DNA of 64,000 nucleotides from Styela clava (GCF_964204865.1 NC_135252.1:3224001-3288000), one strand, 5' to 3'; counted from the stretch's first letter, positions 45,922 through 60,300 are shown. Notes: a model not told the origin generated them from the letters alone. Numbers and translations are program-made.

Positions 45922-48900
45922 ATGGTGACCAGCACTGTATTTATCATGACTTGGAGATATTTGATGATTTTTCTACTTTCTTCATCTCTAATATCTGCTC
46001 AAGAAGGAAGCGGTTGGGAAGGTATGCATGTATATTAAAAATACTATTACATTCAGATATCAAGAAATTGTTTTTAAGAACGTTTATACGCTAACACTAT
46101 CAGCAAAAAATTGCTGGCATATTGGTTAGTTTGGTTCTAAACATGTTGACATAGTTTTACAATATACTGCGATGCGGGGGGAGGTATTTTTGTACATGTA
46201 TGTTCAGGTTTGATAAGAAAGCCGCCCGTATTATTGCAACAATGGAGTAAAAACGTCTGGGACATAAACACGTTGGTGTATGTAGCGAAACGTAATTTTT
46301 TTGTTAAAATTCCACTATGATTTTTATCAATGATTTTTGTTTCACCAAGGTAGCGGTAAAGTTTCAGAAATAAACGAAGAAATTATGATAAAAAGGACGG
46401 AGCGTGCATATTTGCTACATCACTTTCAAGAATGGTAAGACATTCTTAAATTTTTGTCCATAAGTAAGTCCATAAAATAAACATATTTTGGTAATCAAAG
46501 ACCCTTTCTCTCTTTGACTAAAACGTCGCATTTTTCAGCGTCAGATACTAATCCATGTGCCACATTTAAATTCGGAAAGTATTTGTCTCAACCCGGACTA
46601 TTTACCAGGGTGAAGAGCCATTACATAACCGACTTTCTTCTTTATTTTGCTTATAACGTATCAATAGCCGTGTCATGAAATTTACAATCAACAACTGTCA
46701 GGCAGGAATGCAGGATCATCAAATATTAAGGTTTAGCAAATGCATCTTGATGCATCTTATCACCAGTGCAAATGCAAGTTATCTATGAACTAAATATTGG
46801 CAACAAATAACAACTAATGGCAATAAATGACCAGAAAATAATATTAAAAATCAATGGTTTAATACTGGTTAGTTATTTTTGGTTGCTTCAATTGGCAAAA
46901 ATCGTGGTATCTACATGTAAAATAACTGAAAATTTGTTATGTTTAAAATGATTCAACTTAAAAACAAAAGGTATATCGAATCACGAAAGATCACTTCGAG
47001 TTCTCAGAACCTCGACTTGAAATCTCTGACGCCAGCGGTTTATGAGATAATATTTTTTGTTGGTTTTGCAGGAAATCAAACAAACCGGAGTTGTCCTGGA
47101 ATCCCATCAATATTCGTGGAAATTCAACTCAAATTTTGAAAGATATGCTAAAGATTGTATGTATCAAGTAGAAACACTCATTAAGCCAATATAGCAGTAT
47201 TTTAGTCCAATTCATTTTTTTCAAATCCGAAGATACGCAGTCCGACTCAAAATGAGAAACTGCAACTTTTTAATAAACGAATACCCGTGAGGACCCCTCA
47301 AAATTCTAAAATAGCGACAACAACAAAGAAGTCGGATTCGTGTTGATTAACTATTCAGAGTCGGGAGCAAATCTCGAGCACCGAGGTTGAATTAAAACTT
47401 TTTGAATATCTTGAATTTCCAACTTCGAGAGTACAAGTCAGATTTACGCGCATCTAAAACTTGACAGTTAAAGTCGAGTTTTTCAACTAAAACTAAAAAG
47501 TCATTCATTTTTACCCAACACGCAGCCAGAGTAGGGGCGAAAGTATTGTTAACTCGGGGAAGGGACCACGGTCAGAATATTGGATATAGCTCGGTCTCAC
47601 ACGGAACTTTATTCAAACCCACAGTCTTGTGTAGTATTATAAATACTAAAATTGTTGTGTAGACTTATTACTTATCGATCTTAAGATCGGTAAGTATGTT
47701 GATAGGCATTTGTATGTCTGTCTGTATGTCTGTTTGTTTGTCTGTTAGATGAACGCGATATCTCACGAAGGCGAGGTTGGATCTGCTCCAAATTTTGCAT
47801 GTGCATTCATCATATCTCGGATTAGGAGACTATTGATTTTGGATGATTCATGTCGTATAATTAGCTTTTAATTAATTAGTGATGGGACACGCGATGTCGC
47901 TACTGAGTCAGAGCGAAGGATGCACGCCGCTATATCGATAAGTCGGCGGTCTCTGGTTGCTATCTCGTTTCCCATCTTGCTGTTTGACTGTAAAAATTGC
48001 CCTCGGGAATAGAAATAGGACCACCGTGCAAATTCTGTTGGCATGCGCTCGGGGGACTGGGAGAGGATTTTTGGGAAATATAGGAGTTGACATTAGGCAG
48101 GCTTAAATCAGACATTTAGTGACAGACACAATGCGATTTTAAAAATCCCAAGGGGAAAGAAAACATTTCTCCGGTTTATATTAGATAAACATCTCAACAT
48201 GTTTCCAATATTCATAAGCCAAATATCGAGTATACGGCCTTGGATCATTGGGCCTCCATTGCGCGATTCATTCATGTCCATGCCTGATCCGGTAAATACA
48301 GCTTACAGTTTCCGAACTAAATCGATTTTTCTGAGTGGCGTTTCATGCTTTGATGTCTAAAATAGTGCGTACATGTATGCAGAAATGCGCTTCCAGTAAC
48401 AGATCCGAAATTTTCCTGGTAGATCATGTAAATCTATACGGATAAAAAAATGTCATTCAATTTGGCACGGCGAAATTCATAAGTTGCACGGCACCTAACC
48501 GGTTTTAATTTTTTGTGGAAGCAGGGCGTGATTGCGTTACCCATCGTGAATAGGCACCCCAGATGCCCAATGAACTATTTACTGGCAATGAATTTACCAT
48601 TTAATTGAATCTATCATTAACTTATCAGTTCTCTCCCCTGGGAGATTACGCACGAAACTTGTGAAAATGATTGGGCATCGAGGAGGCTTGGGGCACTATG
48701 AGATTCGTCCGGTCCCGAAGTTTTCTTTTGTGACAGCGTTAAGCCATATAATATGAACTAGACTCCTTCAACAGTTTAAGAATGAGAGAAAATTTTACAA
48801 TTCGGACAATGAAAAATGTGCTTTACTAGCAGATAGATCTACAAATAGAATTACCGAAAGACACCATACCGTGTGTGTCACTGATAATATCTTTCATTTA

Positions 48901-51900
48901 TCTCGCATTGTTTATCATTAGTATAATATACAAATTGAATTGCCGCAGTATCTATATCGCCGTCTATCATATATGTACCTAGGACAACCAGATGACGAGA
49001 CGACAAGAATGAGACAGCCATCTATGTTTTACTTACTAGTCTGGTACATTATGTGATACATATTAGGCTTGCACGTAATTTACGGATTTACGGAATTACG
49101 TAATTATTTGGAGTTACGGAAGGGAAGTTACGAATTACGTAAAGTCGTAATTATTGCATTGAAACGAGCTTTCTTCAAAGCAGTCAATTTCGTCGATTGC
49201 GACAATGAAAGCTCAACAAGTAGAAGAAGTTAGAGTTCCGGTATTCGCAGCCGTTTTTCTCTCTCTTGTTACGTAGGTGAAGGAAGGCATGACGCGTTGC
49301 CATTTACTAACCTATTATCAACTTATCTGGCGTGGCCAATGTAAATTATTAACGTAGTTAATGGGGCAAGAACTGAGTAGGGCCGTTTGACGCCAACACA
49401 CTTGGTTTTAACTTCTCCCGCAACTTAACCGTAGATAAGGGATAGAATTGCGTTGAGACCGATTGACGCCAACACACCTGGTTTCAACTTCTCTCGCATC
49501 TTATCTAGCATGGCCATAACCAATGTACATATAACCGTAGATAGGGGGAAGAATTGTGTTAAGACAGATGGACGCTAACACGCCCGGTTTCAACTTCTTC
49601 GGGTGAAATGACTAATGAACGCAGGAGATCAATCTATCAAACATGGTCTATCAAACATTTGTATCCATTTTACTTTTATTTATTATTTACTTGTTCCAGT
49701 TTTCCGTTACTTATGGTATATATGTTCCGTTTCTATTTTATTCTATTTCATAGTCACGCGTTTGAATAGTGGGAATTCCCCACCAAGTGTGGATTAGCAA
49801 TGCTTAACCATTCTTTATTGTTAATATCAACACTTGATATATGAACATGGAATATCATATTATTTTTGGCTGTTTCATTTCAGACTTGGGGTATAAACAG
49901 GAAAATATCCATAACCTTTCAACACGACTATCTTGTGAAATTTAACGAAGAGCTTTCGCGACGAATTGGAACCAAATAAGCGAAAAGAGCGATTGATCAC
50001 TCGCGCCAATACCTCGCCATGATAATTAATGTCGCGCTTATCAAATAGCAATATGACGACAAAAGAGAGATTGCGTAATGAACCAAAACGACGGATTCCT
50101 CGCGGACCGTTGAAAATTTAACTGCTATCATATATAAATAAATATGAGCCTGTGTGTTTATTCTGTGCTAGATCCATTTTCTATTACAAAATCTTGATGT
50201 TCTGTTAACGGTTTTATCGTTATATATCAGTCCGGACTTGGCCTTGCTCATGATGTTTTTCACAATTCCTCTCAATATTTCGGCCATATATGATTAACTG
50301 TCTTACCAAATGCGGCAACTTATTTTGATTTATCGTCGACTTGAATACCACCGGCACTCGACCAAACTTTTGTCAATCTTGGCCGATAGGATCGCCGACT
50401 TGAGTTAGCAAATAAATGTTGTGAGTGTAAAATAAATGTCACAAAATGCATTGTTTTGCGATATAACTTTGTATTTTCGGAGAAGGCATGTCATATAAGT
50501 TCGGTATTTAAATTATACGCAAATAAATAATATTTGATCTAAATTTATCGCAAATAATGTTATAAACATTCAGTCCGCGAAATGATTGAATGTAAAATGA
50601 AGCATGGTAATAGGAATATCGTCAATAAGTCGACATCAATAATTATTATTATAAAAATGCTAACAAGGCAGTAATGTCGGATAATGCAGAAAACGCTGCA
50701 AAAACAAGTCTTCGTCGCGAGGAAATCGTTGTTGGTTAATAAATTAGAAACCCGTAATTTTTATTCAGTACTCAGGTGGTTTTAAAAAACTATCGTTTCC
50801 ATAAATATCCGTATACCAGTGTCGGTAATGATAAAATAAAATTGATCGCATAAAAATGGGACGGTTAATTTGCGAAGGTGATAAAGAAAAACCAAAGCTA
50901 ACACAAAAGATAAAAATCAGAATAAAATTAATTTGAATTCACTCCTTGATAGTTGTCTTTAACATCTGCCGCCGGCGTGTAGTACTGCCAAGAATAGGAA
51001 AACCCAACTTCAATGTCCCATTCGGAAAAAAAGTGGATTCAATTGGTTGTTACGATAGGTTTAAATGCGTGGAAAAATATCGCAATTACGGGGTCATTAC
51101 GTAATTGATTTTGCCGTAATTACGGAATTGATTTTTGTCAATTACGTGCAAGCCTAATACATATATATATATATATTACGTTTCAGATGTATCAAGAATT
51201 TTCTTCCGAGTTCAGAATGTGCTATAAATGTGTTGGAATCATAACAAAATCTGGCCATGAGTATGGTTGTACGGAAGATGTTGATACTTATGATTTTGAT
51301 GAACCAGGGAAGAATAAGATAATTGTTCCGTGTAAAGGTCCGTGTATGGTGAGTCACATACCATTTATCCTGATAATAGACAAATGGTGATGAAAAATAG
51401 TAACCGAATAGAATTATCACAAAACAATGTTGATTATTAATTTTCAAAAGCATTCAGCATCGTTTATATGGCATTCGTATACTTCAATATTTTGACATGG
51501 GAGCAAAATTCAAGAAGAATTGATAGTTTGGAATTTTGGTATTATATAAACTAAATTTAATTTGAGAAAAAAGCAATTGGTAGCGTTGTTAATAATTGTT
51601 TGTTGATTATTATATTAATTGTTTATTCGAAACAATATTGCAGGTATCCCGAAGAATAACCGACGGTGACGTAACTATAGTGCGTAGTTGCCACTCTACA
51701 CAATGTATTGGAAGTGAAGATTGTTTTCAAGAGTGAGTAAAGCTGTATTATTCAGCAATGATATTACATTCTCACTCATTTATGCCCTAACCATGGATGT
51801 GGAGAGATTTACAATAAATTCTGCGGTTAAGATGATTGCTTGACAGACTTCGGGTTGTGAAAAAATCTTCGTCTGCAGCAGCTCCACATCACACTTTGAT

Positions 51901-52498
51901 AACGAAAATTTTGGTGTTTCAAGTCTTCTTTAACAGACTGTTAAAAAGACTTGGTAAAATTACTAACTTTTGGGTTTTGGTAGGAAGTTTTGACTTATAT
52001 TACGATCATTGAAAGTATGCAATTCCGGCGGAACTAAAATTTTGTAGTACGGCCTTGCCAACGACGAAAACCTACAAACTCTGGCACCAACTCACCCAGG
52101 GCACCAGTCGAGTCATATAGTTTCGCTACACTAACTTCTTCTTACATTTCGCAGAAATGGTGCGTGCATCAAATGCTGCCACAAAAACTTTTGCAATAGA
52201 GATCTTCCGACGACATTTCGGATTCAAAAATCTGGGAATATAGAAAACTACACACCAACTGTTCACACAGGATTTTCCATTTCGTTGTCCATTTTGTACG
52301 GGACTTTCACCATCCTGTGGGCTTTCGTGATCAACTGAAATTAGCATGAAGTTCAGGCCACGACGAATCACGAAAGCGAACAAAGAAATTAGACTTCAAA
52401 CTGACGACACATTTCAGTAACTAACGTATGGCATATACTTCACTTGGTTTTATACTTACCTATTACAACGTATTTTACTACTCTTCAGGAATTGGTGA
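45922..52498 (+). CDS. Secreted cysteine-rich protein, Ly6/Quiver-like three-finger domain
   Basis: The proposed exons are 45922-46021, 46350-46434, 47072-47156, 51187-51348, 51644-51732 and 52489-52498, all with GT-AG introns and consistent phase, giving 176 residues. Residues 1-26 form a signal peptide (MIFLLSSSLISAQ). Residues about 27-95 are polar and unrecognised. The cysteine domain follows: CYKC at 102-105, Cys 118, PCKGPC at 138-143, RSC at 158-160, Cys 165 and Cys 171. The CxxC start and the V-R-S-C late motif resemble Ly6/uPAR and Quiver domains, which are secreted or GPI-anchored receptor modulators. I see no hydrophobic GPI tail; the predicted end, a few residues after Cys 171, may be wrong. 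Exons 2 and 3 and the last exon are the less secure parts. The 4-kb third intron contains a 2.1-kb hAT element. Confidence 0.62.
47740..47960. repeat. Interspersed repeat shared with 25115-25330
   Basis: It has the same ordered blocks as the copy at 25115, including TTAATTAATTAGTGATGGGA and CGATAAGTCGGCGGTCTCTG. It is preceded by a TGTCTGT/TGTTTGT tract at 47715-47750. It lies in intron 3 of the Ly6-like gene. Confidence 0.65.
49064..51156. mobile_element. 2.1-kb hAT element with ACGTAATT subterminal repeats
   Basis: The termini are TAGGCTTGCACGTAATT and its inverse AATTACGTGCAAGCCTA. The 8-mer ATACATAT flanks both sides exactly (49056-49063 and 51157-51164). Many ACGTAATT/AATTACGT units crowd both ends. 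Near 49385-49610, a block of the type GACGCCAACACACCTGGTTT, then CAACTTCT, occurs three times. There is no recognisable transposase. Confidence 0.9.
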
Positions 52499-54372
52499 AA
52501 ACTATATCACGGCCGATGGTATTTTATGTTGAAAAGATGTTTCGCGCCAGTATTAGTACAGAAAACTTCGTTGCTTTTATCAGAATGCAAAGTGCGGCTG
52601 ATGCAACAAACCCTAGTAGCGGAGTGCAACTCCAAAACGTCCTCTCCGCATATCCACCCACTGATAAAATGAAAATAGCAAACGAGTGTATGTTCAATCA
52701 TAGCAAGCCTTGAGCATTGCATTGTTTTAAATCCGATAATTAATTCCGGCCCTCTCCCCTATACAATAGAATCAGTCGATGTGTATGTGAGCGGTGTTGT
52801 ATTAACTCAAAAAGTCGAACAAATCATACAGAACAAATATTAACGCCACCAAGAGTGATGTCAGACCAATATGGCCTATTAACTGATAATCCTCCAGTCA
52901 TTCTACTATTGCAGAACAAGGATACTCACAAAACAATCAAAAATATATAGTCAGTTACAATTCGAAAGAAGGAATAACTTTAACATTAGATTCTTATTTG
53001 TAAGAGACCATGAAGAAATCCCACACCTGATAACTTTAAAAAAATTATCCTGTATGGGTTTTGACATGATAGCAGAGATAAAGACTGTAATACCATGATG
53101 GGATTAAATTTTTGGACCTCCTGAAGTATGTGCACCAAGATGGCGCACAACCTGAACTCAGGTTGTGTACCAGGTTAGGGTGAAGGTTATGCGACATCTT
53201 GGTGCGCATACTTCAGGAGCACCAAATTTTTTGTGTAAAACAACAAGATATGGTATGCTCAAGCGTTCAAGGAAAACATTAATAAATTACGGTACATCCG
53301 GACGTGGTAGCATAATATTGCGTATCCCATTACTGAATATTTTAGTGTCATCCAACGAAATAGTAAAATTTATTTGCGACAGCCTGGCTGTAGTAAAGAA
53401 ATACCAATATTTCCACTTAGAAGGCCCAAACTAATGCTTTGTTATGTGGACCCGTGTTCATGAAAGAATTATAGACCATATTTATTTGACTATCAAATTT
53501 GATGTGCTTTCAAACCCGATTCGAAAAAAAACTAAAAAATAAACAGATTCTCATTCGAACGATTGTATTTAGTGATAACATGGATAAATTCAAATAATAA
53601 AGGGTGAAGATGACTTGTGAAAATTTGTTAGGGATCTTCAGGTGATTTTTCAATTTTAATTTGTTTTAAATCAGAACTAATTTTTTTAAATACATTTTCG
53701 TGGTGAAACAGGTACTTAGGAAATATACCCCATCTATAGCCCACACTTGGCATTAATGACATAATTCACCCTGAGACTTCCCGCTAATTCCTTGCACTGC
53801 TATCTTTGAAACAACAACCTATCTGTCAAATCACTGCCTCACTGAATCTAAATGAACTTGGGAGTTTCATCATTACGAGTGCTTGCAACTTCAATAAGCA
53901 TATATGTTTGGTGATAGCATTGGGTCAAGAAAGCTTTCCCCTTCGAACCAGTCTGATGTTCGTCGAGGATATATCATGATGAAGCTGGCACTGGAAAAAA
54001 TAGATATCTTAATGTGAAAATTTATCTTGATTCAGCCATATTCATATGCAAATGAAGTCTGATGATAATTGTCTGGGGTTCAAAAATGTTCGTAGGATTT
54101 GAATCACAAGTGTCATAGATTCATATAGGACAGTGATCAAGTGGAAGTACTCTATATTCAGTCGGAAAAATACCAAGATTTACAAAGGTTCTTATTTACG
54201 CTCGTAAAACTCATGCTGATTTATTGTTGTTACAGAGAGGCAATAATATTATCTGCTATTCCACAATAATTACAACCAATTCTATGAAGCAACAATCTGG
54301 ATTGGCAAAATGCAATTGATATCTATATTATGATATCACTGTGTAATTGTTAATTAATGAAAAGGCGGTACT
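52499..54372. other. Intergenic stretch between converging genes
   Basis: An open frame continues past the proposed stop of the Ly6-like gene in a different phase, to 52713. The MITE at 53114-53223 is the only other recognised feature. The rest holds nothing that I can support. Confidence 0.4.
53114..53223. mobile_element. 110-bp near-palindromic MITE, sister of 16730-16839
   Basis: The left arm GGACCTCCTGAAGTATGTGC and right arm GCGCATACTTCAGGAGCACC are inverted. The 8-mer AAATTTTT flanks both sides exactly (53106-53113 and 53224-53231). Length and internal AACCTGA/TCAGGTT arrangement match the copy in the GPCR intron. Confidence 0.9.
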
Positions 54373-57300
54373 TTACAAACCGTTAAGTAACTCTTTATCT
54401 TGTTGAGGTGACAATTCTCCCTCTTCTGTGATTGAATAATAATACATCAAAAATAACACAATGAATATAATGTAAAATTTGGTATGAATCATAACTTCGT
54501 AGCACAAATAGGAATTTCCTATATTAAGAAGACAACATTTTTAAATAGTATTGTTTTAAATTAGTTAATCACATCCCAGAATCCAATTATTGATTTGAAA
54601 TAGACAAGAGTTATTATGGTCTTCTTAAAATTTCAACCTAAAATAGACCATGAGTCAAGCCAGAAACTATAGATCAAAAAGCAAGAATAAAGACTCTGTA
54701 ATAGATTGCTAAATATACTCAATTACATTCGTAGTAATTGAATCAGTGTATTATTTCAAAAAATGACAAAGTATACCTTTGTCAACTACTGGTTTCGTCT
54801 CAACAACATAAACCTGAAAGAACAAAAAATAGTTGAGTAATAAGAGAAAAAGGTCAATTCCAATCGAACAAATTAATACTAGTAATCTAATTAATGCACA
54901 ATGAGGTACATTACTGAACGGTCGTCTTACACTCCTTTTTTTTACCTTCTATTTTGTTTTTTCGTTATTTTTCATATTTTATTAACTGTGTTGTGCACGA
55001 CCAGCATGATCTATATCACTATAAGAAAAACATTTCTATGCGAAGGGCACGTAATGACAAGTGAATACATGCCCAGCAATGTAGTCTCCGTGTTTTACCA
55101 CCAAATTATGCTTGATTTTTGACATATTTGTGAACACTGTTTCGATGGGAAGGACAATTGCCTATATTACAATGGATGCACAAGGATGTACTGTGAAAAT
55201 TCGAAAGTAGTTTCTCAAGTGTACAAATGAGCGGAAAAAAATTAATGCTGATTACTTTTAACCTTCAACAATAAATCAATTATTAGCTATGAAAAATTAC
55301 CGGTAATATAATTTTATTCTAAATTACCTTGCTAACATTGTCACTTTCATCAGAACTATCATTATCATCATCGCTATTAGACCTAGAAATAAAGCAAATA
55401 ATTGAGATTATTTTTGGACTGGTGTACTTGCCAGATCGTTTACTCAACTATGCTGACATTGCAGAGGGCAGGGTGGGATTTGGAAATTCCAATTAACTGC
55501 CAACCCATTAGGTGATGAGATCATGCATGCCGGAACGAAACAGCAAACCGATGGTTTCAGGACAAAGGGGTGAATATTGAAGTTTAAGAAAAAATATTTA
55601 TTTGATAAAATTATAAATAAATTGATGCCTTTTTACTTGGTTCTCTGATCAAAGTTTGAAGAGATATTTACCTCTAAGTACTTTAAGTTAGAAGTTGATA
55701 GAAGTTTAAAAATCAATAATATATGTTTTTTTTTTTAATTTACCGGAGAAAGTTTTGTGTATTTGGATTCAAGCCCTCTTGATGATCGTGGTGATTCAAA
55801 TACTGGTATATTAATTTTTTATTCCGTACCCATATTCCCCTTCCTCACTACTGGTTTCTCTTTCTTTCTTTTTCTTACTCTTTGATTTCTTCTTTTTATG
55901 TTTCTTTTTAGATTTTGATGAACTTTTCTTCTTTTTCGATGATTTATGAGAAGGTGATTTTCTTGACCTGAACAATTCATGTTTATTGTTCTCAGTCAAA
56001 TATCGAATGAAGTAAAAAAACTTAACAAAACTCAGGTTGACAACATAAATATGAAATTTTTATCCTTACTATCATAATGTACACAGCTATTTACTTCCAA
56101 CTTTCCATGACTATGTCATATGCAGACAGAAATCTACAAAGAGTATGAATATTTATATACAGTATTACCAAAAGTACCTTCGCTTTTTCTTGCCTTGCTC
56201 ATTTTCTAATTCTTGTCTGTACCGTTTACGACTTTTATAATAAGGCGATATTTCTCTGTGGAACAATAAATTTTTTTTGAAAAAATCTCAATTATGGATG
56301 TAGGTCACTTTATCAGCGAAATCATGAAATTATGACATCATGATACAAGACAAATAGGATATATCAATAACCATTATTTTCAAATCTACTAAGACTAAAT
56401 GACAGGGGTGTTGAGCACTTGTCATAATATAGATTCACGCAGCTCTAGAACCATCAGCATTCAGTAGAGTTTCACGACTTTGCTTTGAGAATTTTACATA
56501 AGAATTTAAATGCAAATGCATTCCATATGAACAAGACTAAAAACTCAATTCCAATGACAACTTTTTCAATAACTAAATATTGATAGTAAAATAAGGTAGA
56601 ACAATCAACAATCTAATCATGATGCAAATACATCCAGAACATTGTCAATTTTGGTTGTGGAAAGTATTGCAATTTAAAAGTTTAGTAAGTACCTGTCACG
56701 TCTTGAAGAATTCCCGTTACCATATGATGAAGGTTGCGGATTTTCTATCTTGTAAGCACTTGGTACATCATCAATATCTTTGTTGTATCTACTATGCTGG
56801 CTGCTATATCTATAACTTGTCTCATTGTCTCTGTGAGTAAAAGAGAATGTAATGGTGAGCTAATTCTAGTTTTCATAAAAGAATTTCAATTTAATGGCAT
56901 GAATTAGAATGTAATGTTTACCTGTGCATCTCATGAGACAACTGATGTTGAATATTGAAGCATTCTCAAATTATTACCAATTTTGAGTTCATAACTTACT
57001 AAATAACATGGTTGTGAAGTCAAAAAATTCACAACCGTTACTGACTCTGAGTTGTTGGACTAGCCAAGTGACTCCCGTAGTATTTGTACCTGAAATTTTG
57101 GCCTAACCTTAACCTGGTATACATACTACGTTCCGGAGTCCACCATCTTGGTGCACATACAACGGGAGTACCATTTTTGGACTCTAATTTAGGGTTGCAA
57201 AAAATTTCGACTCCTGATTAAATTTTGTTAATAAAAACTTCAAAGTATGCAAGCCTCCTTTTTTTTATCACTAATAAAAGTATAAAAAATTCCAACTTCA

Positions 57301-60300
57301 TGCTCATCCGAGGAATTTAAAATTTCAACACCGACTGAGAGCAGATAGAAAATTCAACTCAGCTTTGACTCCAGTAAAACATGCCAAACTCGTTTCATGC
57401 CTTATATAAAAAGGTGAAAAAGTGAGTCATTCTAACAAAAATAATTCAAAATACCTGGAAGACCCAAGAACTCTTCTGTATGATGATGGGAGATAATCTC
57501 TATCTCTACTTCTTGATCTCGACCATCGTTTCCCAGAATAATCTCTTGGAGAAGAATGCCGTGACTTTGATTTTGACTTTGATGTACTTCTTGATCTGCT
57601 ACGTGATCTATTTCTGAAAGTGGAAACATGAATCACATATAACAGTAAAGTTTTTTTTTTAAAAAGAGCTTGATTAACAATTTGAAAAAAAAAAAATGAT
57701 AAAGATAAAATGATCAAACCACCAAAAATATAAATGTACACAGATGTGATGGTATAGCAGTTGATGAGTAAATTTGATTATATAGAGGTTGATCACTAGG
57801 CTGGATACAAGAAAAAATGGTGTTTGACAATGGACAAAATGTTGGATATAAATGTCTTGAAACTAATGCTTTCATTCATAACAAATATATTAGTGATTCC
57901 ACTGTGATATGTGTCATATATTACCATATTCATAAACAAATTTGATGTTTCAAAATACAAGTTCCAGAATTGTCCAAAGTGTTATATTCTGCAGACCCCT
58001 AATTACAATTTTCTATAACCAATCTGACACATTGTCGTCATCAAAATGCGCTTTAAAAGCGCAAGCTGTTTCTTATTAGTCATCAGATATTCAGCAATCA
58101 TTTTTATTTCTAGATTTATTACTCTAGCATGTTCACTAAACGCCGTAAGCACTTCTAGTTGGTGTGGCACAAACATTTTTGCATATTTCATTCCTAACTC
58201 TCAGCTGGCTACGTCATCCAAAAATTACGTCACTACGATTTCACAATCATGTCATAGAGCTTGCCAATGAAAAGCTATGATCGCCCAAAATGGCATCTTG
58301 GCTGACGATAACAAAATCGCTAACTCCAGCGATCCCTCTCATATCAAGATCATTACAACGAGAAAACGAAAGAAATTGCTTGCTTGATTTCGGGTGATCG
58401 TCTGCGCCTTTTGGACAATAATCCGCATACTTTGACGGGCTTCATTTCGTCAATGTTCAGTTGTAGTAACAAAATTTTCGGATGGCGTAATTAGATGGGG
58501 GTTAGAAATCACATATGTGAAAATGGTTATGCCACATAAACTAGAAGTGCTTGACGGCGTTTAGTGAACTAGCCCCGTAAAATCTATCCTCAACTCCATG
58601 CAGTTATTACAAACCTCTTTTTATTTTTCTTATTCTTGTGTGATGGTGTACTTGAACGTGATGCAGCTGCAATCAAATCTTTCAAAGTTGTGGGAACAGT
58701 TGCAGGTTCTAACGCTGGTGATGATTTTCTATCCATAGTAGGTGATCGTGATGAAGATGATGATATTGATTTGGCAGGAGATATTCGAGCTGTCGATTCC
58801 TTAAAAATTTCTGTTCCCTGAACAAAAAAAAAACAAAGACAAACTAAGGCTGATACTAAGCATAAGGAATACGCTAGCAATTTTAAGAACAAAATCACTA
58901 TTAGTTACGGTATATTCGATATAGTGTAAAATAATTTGGATAAACTTGAAAAGTGATTTGAGTCATGATTGATTTGGGTCATGAAAATAGGTATCCAGTA
59001 GGTTGATAAAATCATGGAAATAAGTTGGAAAATGAACTTGCACATTTTCTAAAATCATATGTACAAAGTAGTATGATTTGTATGCCCTAATACAGCCAAA
59101 TGCAATATTCCATATTGACAAAATATCTGAATGTTGTTTAATTGCTAAAATAATGTCGAAACACTGAATTTAAAGTAAAATACCTGATCAGGTTCTGCTG
59201 ATTTTTTGGCGTTGTCTGCGTTACTAGGTATACTTGTTGTAGTAGTTTCAGTAGTTGTTACAGTATTACTACTGATACTTGGATCATCATCTTCAAATAT
59301 ATCAAAAATATCATTCGTTACTTTCGCTGAAGATGAAACAACTGGTAGTTCTTCAGCAGAATCCTAAAAAATGAATAAATTATTTCTTTAACAATAAGAA
59401 GGTTGCAAGACACTAACAAAACTTGACACTTCATTTTCCAAATTATGTGAAGTATGAATTACAAAAGGGAACGAACTATAATTACTTGCTATGTAAAACC
59501 AAATATTTTTAAAAATTGAAGATTTCCAGGTGGCCGCCATAAAAAGTGCTATAATAAAGATGGTAATGTTATAGACTTGAATATGTGTACACTGAAAATA
59601 TTAGATGTTTCAAACCAACATCAAAATTATATTTCAGAATATTCTTTCCCTGTATAAATTTGCACAAAATTTGCAAATTAACAATTTCGAATTAGATTTT
59701 CCACCTATTTTAAAAATATGAATAAGAATTGAACTCATGTGATATAAATAAAACTATTAAAGAAATGTTTACCTGGTTTTTCTTTTGCAAAAACATAGAT
59801 GCTTTCTGTCGCCTTTCCGCTTGTTTTTCGCGAAATTCTGTGATTGATACTCTTTCTCCTGTTGGAGTTACAACAGTGAAATTAGACGGTAGAGGCTGAG
59901 GAGTTAGGGTGAATTTCCTTCGAGGTCGCTTCTCAGTTATCTTGTCATCTGCGATAATATCTGTAATCCAAAGGACAAAGCTCACACAAATATACTGACA
60001 TGAAATTGAGGTGAAATTGGTACTCCTGTAGTGTGTGTACCAGGTTAGGGTTAGGCCATAATATTATACCGATTTTCCTTAATTTAGTTCTATTGCGAGT
60101 TCAGGGACTGTCTGTGTTAGCCAAGTGAATATATCACCTGCCCATAGGTTTCAGTTTCTTTACACAACTTGATGTAAAGTAGACGAACAAAATTAGTTAC
60201 CTCCATTGGTACACTTCCGGAGCGCCTTAAAATCAATGTAATAAAATTAAATCATATTTACCAAGGCCATAATCTCGTAACCCAAGTAAATAAAGCCTTT

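Noticed and set aside
51400-52400. Minus-strand frame at 52126-52383 with several Cys and Lys residues, considered as a transposase zinc finger
   Set aside because: No recognisable BED or similar motif, no neighbouring transposase domain, and no element termini around it.
53165-53434. Plus-strand 89-codon frame
   Set aside because: Its first third is MITE sequence and the rest has no supporting splice sites or family features.
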